From Glomus cerebriforme (taxonomy: Eukaryota > Glomeromycota > Glomeromycetes > Glomerales > Glomeraceae): DNA of 64,000 bases. The translations under genes were made by a program, and so were the position numbers. The first letter of the stretch is position 1; the number at the start of each line of letters is the position of its first letter. The stretch is from positions 319,179-383,178 of the forward strand of contig QKYT01000018.1 of assembly GCA_003550305.1 (NCBI GenBank), given 5' to 3'. Under the pieces are notes generated by a model that saw only the letters and a program-made list of their open reading frames with translations, was not told where the DNA came from and made no database searches. Below, piece by piece: positions 57,369-64,000 of the stretch.

Positions 57369-58424
57369 AAATATAATTTACAGTTTATTACAAAAGAAAG
57401 AATTCCTGATACTTTTACCTTATTTTACTTGCCAGTTAATATTTCTTAATGTTCTTTCTACTATCAATACACATTAATTCATTTATGCAATCTTCTCCTA
57501 TTATTCATTCTTCAAAAAATAAATGGAAAGAAGAATAGATCAGATTACTTTTACCTATATTTTTCTTTTATGGGTATATTATTTCAAAATATGATAATGA
57601 TGCAGTTAATTTTTATACTTATAATAAATTTGATTCCTTTAGAAATTCTATTTTAACTTTCAAACCTTATACTGGTATTTATGGTTTAATTTTCAGTCTA
57701 TTACAATATGATAACTACTAGATTCAACCCACAAATATTAATTTTCTGCCAAAAGATTACATTTACAAATTTTATCCAATATTTTCAAGAATTCCTCTGT
57801 TGATCATAAATTTTTTTTCCAATGTATTATAGAACTTTTTATACAGATGATATCTATTAGAGTAATGATTCTTAATCTTTACAGATTGTGCTTTCAGATT
57901 TTCACTTATTGGATGAAATTTTCATTTACAATCAAATTTCAGACAGAAATACTGCAACTATTTTATTTCAGCTGTTACGTTATCATTAACGTCTGCCACC
58001 CATCAGTAGACTAAAATTAAGTATTAGTTTAACATTATGCTTGGTTTAAATTTAACATACCTTTTTTTCTCTTATATCTTTAAATTTAACTTTTAAAATA
58101 TGATAGTTTCTCTCAATTTAAATAACTTTACATTGAATAATTAAAATTGGATAATTTCCCATACTTTATTTCTGGACTTAAAATATTAGAATAAAGAAAA
58201 ATTGTGTAAAAATATTTATGCTACCTCAGGACTAATAGAACTATTATGTTCAGATCTTTTTTGCTAAGGAAATGATTAAGGATTGTGTATTTTAGATATT
58301 TGTTTTATTTATTATTTAATTATGAGTTAAAAGCTCTGAAAGCTGAAAAACTTTTAATTAAAGAATTCTCAGCCAATATTTATACATTTTGATGTTTCAC
58401 TAATTACGTTTCACTAAACTACTT

Positions 58425-58565
58425 GTAATACTTTATTTCTTTCATTCTTTTTTCATTTCTATATATTTCCTTCAATCTTTCTTTCTTTCTCTTATTTTTT
58501 TATATTTCTATGTTTCTTTCTTTCTTTCTTAAATTTCTTATATTTTCATCTTTCCTTCTTACTAA
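58425..58565 (+). repeat. TTTC-rich microsatellite tract
   Basis: About 140 bp almost entirely pyrimidine on the plus strand, with TTTCTTTCTTTC runs at about 58,478-58,490 and 58,513-58,530. Confidence 0.8.
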
Positions 58566-58974
58566 TGATTATTAATGATTACTAATTATTAATAATAAAT
58601 TATCCCTTTATGATATAATTGTACTCCTCCATTAAGTAATCTACAATGACTCATAATTAATCATGCCGATCATTTGCTTTGCCACTTTACTTTGTCACAC
58701 TAATCACATGCTAATCACGTGTTACTAAACTAAACTATAAATTATTTAAAATATAAATTAAACTATAAAATATTTGTAAATGTTAATTCTTATACTATAA
58801 ATATTATAACTAACTATTAATCTTTATGTAATCTATTCTATATCTTTGGTTACAACATTTACATGAATTTTCTGACATTTTTTAATTTAATATATTTATT
58901 AATGACTCTTTAAAGTCTTTTATAGTGGATAGAAATAAGATTGGATTAATATAAATAATCTAATTATTAGATTT

Positions 58975-59770
58975 TTAGATCATATACAAAATTGGCCTTC
59001 ATTTACCAGAGCTGAATTTAGAAACTATTTTATCTGCTCTCTTAACTATACCAAGTTCATCTATTATTATTATTCACATGGATAATAAGATCTCAATTGA
59101 CACAATTAATAGCTTTAAGATTTTATTAGATAATGTTTCTAATTATAATGTTATGCATAAATTAATGAAATATAATAATAAATATTTATTATTAAATATT
59201 TGGAATATTGTTAAACAAAAACATTTAGTTTTAGAATTAATCAAAGTAAAAGAATACTCTAGTAATATAAATAATGAATTAATAATACTGTACTGCAAAC
59301 ATTCTTACAAAGCAAGATATTAGTTTAGATCTTATTATTTCACAATTTACTTTTTATCAAAAAGCTAATTTCTTTTACCAATTAATGTAAGATGATATCC
59401 CAGTTGAAATTTCTCTATGTACCTTTATTAAACAATTTTATAATATTACTACCAGTACTGAATGTTCTACTATTTACTATAATTATGACATTTGTGATAA
59501 TATTTATAGCTTTACTGAATGGTTCTTCCTATAAATTACTTTTGCTATCAGAAATAATAACTTTTATTTCAATTCTAATACATACTACTCCTTTATTTAC
59601 AAATTGAAATTTAATAATCTTTTTATTCTAACAGGATCATTTTAGCTAAACATTTATCCAAAGTTTATGCTTCCCTATATTTCTTTTCTGCTCTAAATCA
59701 AAGAAATCTTTTTATTATTTCACTTGATACAAATATTTGGCACAATATTAAAACTAACAGTTATTATTAT
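58975..59770 (+). pseudogene. Non-LTR retrotransposon RNase H and C-terminal relic
   Basis: Two frames together read WPSFTRAEF, then LETILSALLTIPSSSIIIIH and MDNKISIDTINSFKILLDNV. QKHLVLELIKVKEYSSNINN follows. This matches RNase H1 domains at the end of LINE ORF2: the 'TRAEL' Glu, the 'IHTD(N)' Asp (here MDN) and the 'KVK.H...N..AD' segment, where H and AD have mutated. Downstream fragments (DDIPVEISLCTFIKQFYNIT; NLFIISLDTNIWHNIKTNS) look like the region that follows RNase H. One shift and several stops break it. The reverse transcriptase itself is not recognisable. Confidence 0.6.
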
Positions 59771-61199
59771 TCTTCAATTCTTAGATGACTGAAAACTCTT
59801 TAAATTACTTAATAATGATGAAATAAGCTATAGACTAGCTAACTTAAAATTATAAACTCTCAATTTTTTTGATTTTAAAGAGATAATTGATGATAATAGA
59901 TATAATGCTTTTCTCTTGTATATTCTCTATTCTATTCTTAAATCCTTTACTTACTCCTTTTTCTTCTTAATTACTAAATCTAACAATTTGTCATACCAAT
60001 TCATGAATAAATTCTTTTTGATATTCATCAAAAGATTTTATAATATAATTTAGATATTATATTACCAGATACTCAAAAAATAGGAAAAATAACAGTCTGT
60101 TTTAGTTTCTAATATCTTTACCTTTATATTAAATCAAATTTATCATATATCTTCTAATAAAAAAATTTTTCACTATGTAAATAAAATTGCTTATAATGAG
60201 TTTAATCATCTGTTAAAGATTAAATTTCACATCTTACACAACTGTAATCATAGGATACTTTACAGTAAAAAAGTATATTAAACTAAATATTACAAAAGAT
60301 GCTTATTTCTTTAAAAAGCTTTATTACCTAAAGAAAAAGATTCATTGTATGCATAGCAAGGATATTCTGATTAGTGGAGTTTATTGAAGAGAAAAAGAGT
60401 AAAAATAATTGTACTAATAGTAAATTAAATCAAAATAATTGTAATAATAATAGTTTAGATAGGAACAATATGGTAGACATTTTAGATAGACTTATTTTTC
60501 ATATTAATTTAGATAATCATTTGGTATTAAATCAAAAGAATTGTAGATAAAGCATAAGAGTCAATTTGCATTAAGAAGAAGCTGCTTTCATTTCTTATCT
60601 TTACAAATCTACTTTCTCATATGACAAATTACATTTTTCTTATTATTAGAGGATGTATTTGTAATTTATAAGATGTATTTGTTAAATTTAATACTAATAC
60701 AATAAATATGATTAACTTATTAGAAAAAAAAAATAGTAAATTATAAAACTAATACTAATACTGAATTTACTAATACTAATTAGTAAATTACTGAATATTA
60801 TAATTTAGTAAATTGAATAAATTTTACTGAACTAAAACTGATAACTGATTGGTTCAGTTTAGTATTTACCAAAACTGATTAAAATAAATATTTTTATCAG
60901 GAATTTAGTTGATAATTAGATTTTATAATTTTAAAAAAAAAATATTTTTTTTTTGCTTTTAAATAAATATGGAAAGATAAAATATGGAAAATATGTATAT
61001 CTTAAAAAATATAAGCTCAAACTATTGGCTTAGTAATATTCATAAATTAGAAGTTAAAAAGATATTATATAATAGTATTAAATTTATTTTTAAACATTAA
61101 TAAAAATAAAGATTTACTGAAAATAAGTTTAAAATAAAAAATATTTTTAATTAAATTTATTCTGATACTTATAATAATATGGCTATTAAAAAGTTTAAC
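59771..61199. other. AT-rich decayed DNA, no gene recognised
   Basis: Mostly tri- and tetranucleotide AT runs (AATAATTGTAATAATAATAG near 60,430) and short broken frames. Possible 3' region of the LINE relic. Nothing further can be supported. Confidence 0.4.
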
Positions 61200-61620
61200 T
61201 TGTAAATTACTTATAAATGGTTTTCTTATATTGAGTTCAAAATTACCAAATTAGAAGAAATAAAATTACTAAAATCTTTAAATAAAATATTAAAAAATGC
61301 AGTATTTTTGATGCAGAAAGCTACTTTTTTAAAAGATTCTGATATTCTTTCTTTTAAGATTAAAATTGGTAAATTGGAAGTTAAAGTATTTTTAATTTAG
61401 AAAACTTTAACTTTAAAAGATTCTAATATTCTTTTTTTTTAAGAATAAAATAAGCAGATTGAAAGTTAAAGTAAAATATCTAAAACTCAAACTTTCATTC
61501 CAGTATCCTTATAATTCAAATATGATGAAAGACAAGTGAGAAAATAAAATTGATGTTAATTTAAAGTTATATAAAAGTAATTAGCAAATGCTTTAAATAT
61601 AAAAAAAAAGAAATAGTAAA
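61200..61620 (+). pseudogene. Coiled-coil coding relic
   Basis: Reads FSYIEFKITKLEEIKLLKSL, NAVFLMQKATFLKDSDILSF and KIKIGKLEVKVF, then a diverged tandem unit KTLTLKDSNIL. Leu/Ile/Lys-rich heptads with an internal duplication of the 'TFLKDSDILSF' unit are visible. Stops interrupt it. It may belong to the same loose coiled-coil type as the relic at 8,326. Confidence 0.35.
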
Positions 61621-61746
61621 TATAAGTAAAAAAAAAATGGCTATTTTTTCAAAATTGATTTTATTTACTTTTAGCAAATAGTTTTTTTCAAATTTCAATA
61701 GGTAATGCAAAAATAAAGCCCAATGTTTTTGATATAGTATTCTAAA

Positions 61747-61790
61747 CAGATCAGATCAGATCAGATTTGAAATTTGATCTGATCTGAATT
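61747..61790. repeat. GATCA-type palindrome
   Basis: CAGATCAGATCAGATCAGAT is followed after TTGAAATT by TGATCTGATCTGA, forming a strong hairpin made of 5-bp AGATC units. No gene association is clear; the next gene's ATG is about 475 bp downstream. Confidence 0.6.
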
Positions 61791-62264
61791 TGATTTATTG
61801 TGGTTTGCAAAAATCTGTGATCGGCAAAAATAATCATGTGTTAAAAATAATCATGATTATTTTGATTATTTTGTGTTACTGACTTTTCGGGTTATAAGGT
61901 TATTAAAAAATTACGCGTTATTTTTTACACGAATAAAAATAATGGTAGAAACTTTAGTAAAATCTGAAATTACTTGCAAGGCACTTGTTATAGCTGTGCA
62001 CTTTATCTACATTGCAATACAGATAATACATATTTAGCTTGTAGTTGTACTAATAAATCAGAAAAACCAAAAAAAACTGAAAAAACTTTCTTTTTTTCTC
62101 GAAGATATGATCCAAAAAAGACAAGTGAATCACAGCAACTTTTTTTAAAGACTAAAGATGAAATTTATGGATATAATTCAGATTTTAGTCAGAAGTTCTC
62201 ATTGTTATTTTGTATAATAAAATGTAATAATGTATATGAAAGACAAAAATCTTCAAATAAATCA

Positions 62265-63543
62265 ATGAAGTATGTGGCATCTACTCTACCTACTTCTGAA
62301 AATATAGCTATTGAAGAATTTAAATTTAAACTTATTGTAAAAAAAAAGAATGGTAGTTTACTACCAGCTAAATGGATCACAATTCAAGAAAAAGAATTTG
62401 AAGATTTTTTATTATCATTAAAGGTTTCAGTACAAGGTTTATTAGGTGATGATTCAGTTAATAATGAAGATTTTAATATTGCATATAAACAACTAAATAG
62501 CAATGGTCTGGAAACTCATTTGGAAGATGAAAATGACTTTAAAGAATTTATAAATGAATATTCTGATATTGTTAATCACAAAAAATCTATGGCTCTTTAT
62601 ATTACAATGAAGGAAATCATGTTGAAAAAAAGAAGAAAAGAAAATGAACAGAAGGTATGGAGTGAATTAATTATTAATTTTCACTATAATGCTTTTTTGA
62701 TTGTTAATAAAATCTTCCTTATTTTATTTATTTATTACAGGAGAATGAAACATCAGATTCCGAATTTGTTGATGTTGAAATTATTGATAATTCAAAGAAA
62801 AATAAAAATAAAATACCAAAGACTTTGGATCTTGATGATTCTCAAGTAAAAAAAACCCAAGTTATTACAGAATTACGCGAAAAATATCACTGTTTTTCAC
62901 ACCAACTTCCTTGTATTATAAGAGATAGAATTCATAAAAAATTAACATACACGCATTTAGAACTTTGGTCAACAGAAATTGTAAGTATTTATCAAAATAA
63001 AAATAATTTATAACTACAATTTATTTTTTTAAATCAAAAAACACGAATTTTATTATATAAATAATTAATGATCTATATTTAACTATGTAGGTTAAAGGTT
63101 TTACAACTATAGATGAACCTCCAACATATCCAATATTCAGATTTGATCAAAAAAAACATTCTACTTCTCAACATATTCAAGTTAATCTGAGTGAACTATC
63201 TCAAGTTTTTTGTCCACTTTATCAACCGAATCCTGTATATCAATATTATGCTCCAAATATGTATCAAAACTATGCTCCAACTTTAGTTGCAGCTGATACT
63301 AATGTTGATGTAAATAATTCTTATGCAAATATAAAAAAAAATATTTCCATTCAAGAATTTTTTGAAAATTTAGATAAAAGATTCGGTGATAAAGTATTTT
63401 TGATATATTTGGATAATTTTTTGGAACAGTGTATCGAAGTTCAACATATTCCGGAATTGGGAGATGAAGAATTTATCAGTTTAGGTATTACAAAAATTGG
63501 CCATAAAAAAACTCTTATTATGGAAGCAAAAAAATACATTTAA
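62265..63543 (+). CDS. SAM-domain protein of a multicopy family, 360 aa
   Basis: Exons 62,265-62,654, 62,741-62,980 and 63,091-63,543, with GT-AG introns of 86 and 110 bp, total 1,083 nt and stay in phase. The N-terminal 110 residues (EEFKFKLIVKKKNGSLLPAK, THLEDENDFKEFINEY) look like a small beta-grasp, PB1-like domain. The middle has KTQVITELREKYHCFSHQLP and a Pro/Tyr/Asn-rich linker (YQYYAPNMYQNYAP). Residues about 295-360 are a sterile alpha motif (ISIQEFFENLDKRFGD, VQHIPELGDEEFISLGITKI, GHKKTLIMEAKKYI), a protein-interaction module. No enzyme motif, so it is probably an adaptor. The frame is open upstream to 61,968 with Cys-rich sequence (GTCYSCALYLHCNT) but has no ATG there. I therefore start at the first in-frame Met; a longer form with an upstream exon is possible. 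Confidence 0.75.
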
Positions 63544-63673
63544 TTCTTTTTTTTTTGTATTTTTTGTAATATTTTTGATTTTAGATTTATACATTACAAT
63601 AATATAATGTAAATAAAATATTATTTTCAAAAAAAATAAGAATAATAATTATTTCTAATAAATTTTTTATTTA

Positions 63674-63979
63674 TTACATATAAATAGAGTTAGAAAAAAA
63701 TCCCTTTGCATCATCCGAAGTGATTTGAGCACATGCTAACATTAAAGTATGAATAGGATCATTAAAATTTTCCATAAACTCCCTATTTCTTTTTATCCAC
63801 AATTTTATAACTGAAAATGATCTCTCAATTGGGTTTAGATCTGGAGAATAAGGGGGCAAAAACTCTACTTTTCCGCCTAATTCTTGAACAATATTTATAA
63901 AATCACCATTATGGTGGATTCTTGCATTATCCATTATAAGAATACTATTTGGTCCTGGAAATGGATGCATTTGAGGAAT
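63674..63979 (-). CDS. Tc1/mariner-like DDE transposase, 3' part
   Basis: The last exon of a DDE_3-type (IS630/Tc1/mariner) transposase, about 102 codons, ending at 63,674. SILIMDNARIHH carries the second catalytic Asp and YSPDLNPIERSFSVIKLWIK carries the signature S-P-D-L-N-P-I-E with the third acidic residue. The upstream side ends at a good acceptor (TTTTATTAG) at 63,980, preceded by a stop, so an intron continues toward the window edge and the catalytic first Asp and DNA-binding part lie outside. This stretch has no stops or shifts, unlike most elements here, so this copy may be recent. No terminal inverted repeat can be checked. Confidence 0.8.
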   Translation of the reverse strand: MPQMHPFPGPNSILIMDNARIHHNGDFINIVQELGGKVEFLPPYSPDLNPIERSFSVIKLWIKRNREFMENFNDPIHTLMLACAQITSDDAKGFFSNSIYM

Positions 63980-64000
63980 CTAATAAAATTCATTGAAATT

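Larger units (their letters stand above)
56455..58974. other. Decayed repetitive DNA without a nameable gene
   Basis: Scattered protein-like words occur on the plus strand, for example KKLDVDFTDFTNLLIFF near 56,680 and then DPGLYRLQKIIHFLTINKS near 56,780. YDNDAVNFYTYNKFDSFRNS lies near 57,590. Frames are too broken to classify, and they may derive from one retroelement that ends in the RNase H relic downstream. Confidence 0.35.

Overview
The window looks like a eukaryotic, very probably arbuscular-mycorrhizal (Rhizophagus-like, Glomeromycotina) fungal contig. It is extremely AT-rich, its genes carry many short GT-AG introns of about 60-130 bp, and the mobile and effector-like families are those I associate with Rhizophagus: Crinkler proteins, Plavaka/CACTA transposases, MULEs and SAM-domain repeats. 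The species call is inference. All exon coordinates were derived by hand from splice motifs and reading-frame closure.

The layout is strongly compartmented. Positions 1-23.2 kb are almost entirely decayed mobile DNA and broken multicopy genes: a Plavaka-type transposase split by a foldback MITE, a D5-helicase-like plus tyrosine-recombinase-like pair, a Crinkler-kinase pseudogene, a coiled-coil pseudogene, a DNA polymerase B relic, poly(A)-tailed retroelement tails, a 41-bp tandem repeat and a MULE. One apparently intact three-exon gene (9,011-10,188) sits inside it. Positions 23.3-54.5 kb form a compact housekeeping block: nicastrin (-), a CASD1/Cas1p-type O-acetyltransferase (+), a small Ser/Thr-rich secreted or anchored protein (-), a 1,082-aa VWA protein (+), a 21-exon THADA/Trm732 homologue (-), a small secreted Cys protein with a Kex2-type site (+), the TFIIIC largest subunit (-) and a secreted CREG-like protein (-). 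Positions 54.5-64 kb return to repeats (FAR1/MULE fragment, foldback MITE, LINE RNase H relic), then an intact SAM-domain gene and the 3' part of a Tc1/mariner-like transposase.

Functionally, the housekeeping genes cover tRNA biology (TFIIIC for Pol III transcription, Trm732-like scaffold for tRNA 2'-O-methylation) and the secretory/endomembrane system (nicastrin, CASD1-like, CREG-like, two small secreted proteins). They are not an operon; they are separately transcribed neighbours. The most unusual material is the D5-helicase/recombinase pair near 3.3-5.9 kb with a polymerase B relic nearby, and two MITE insertions whose 3-bp target duplications can be read against the genes they interrupted.
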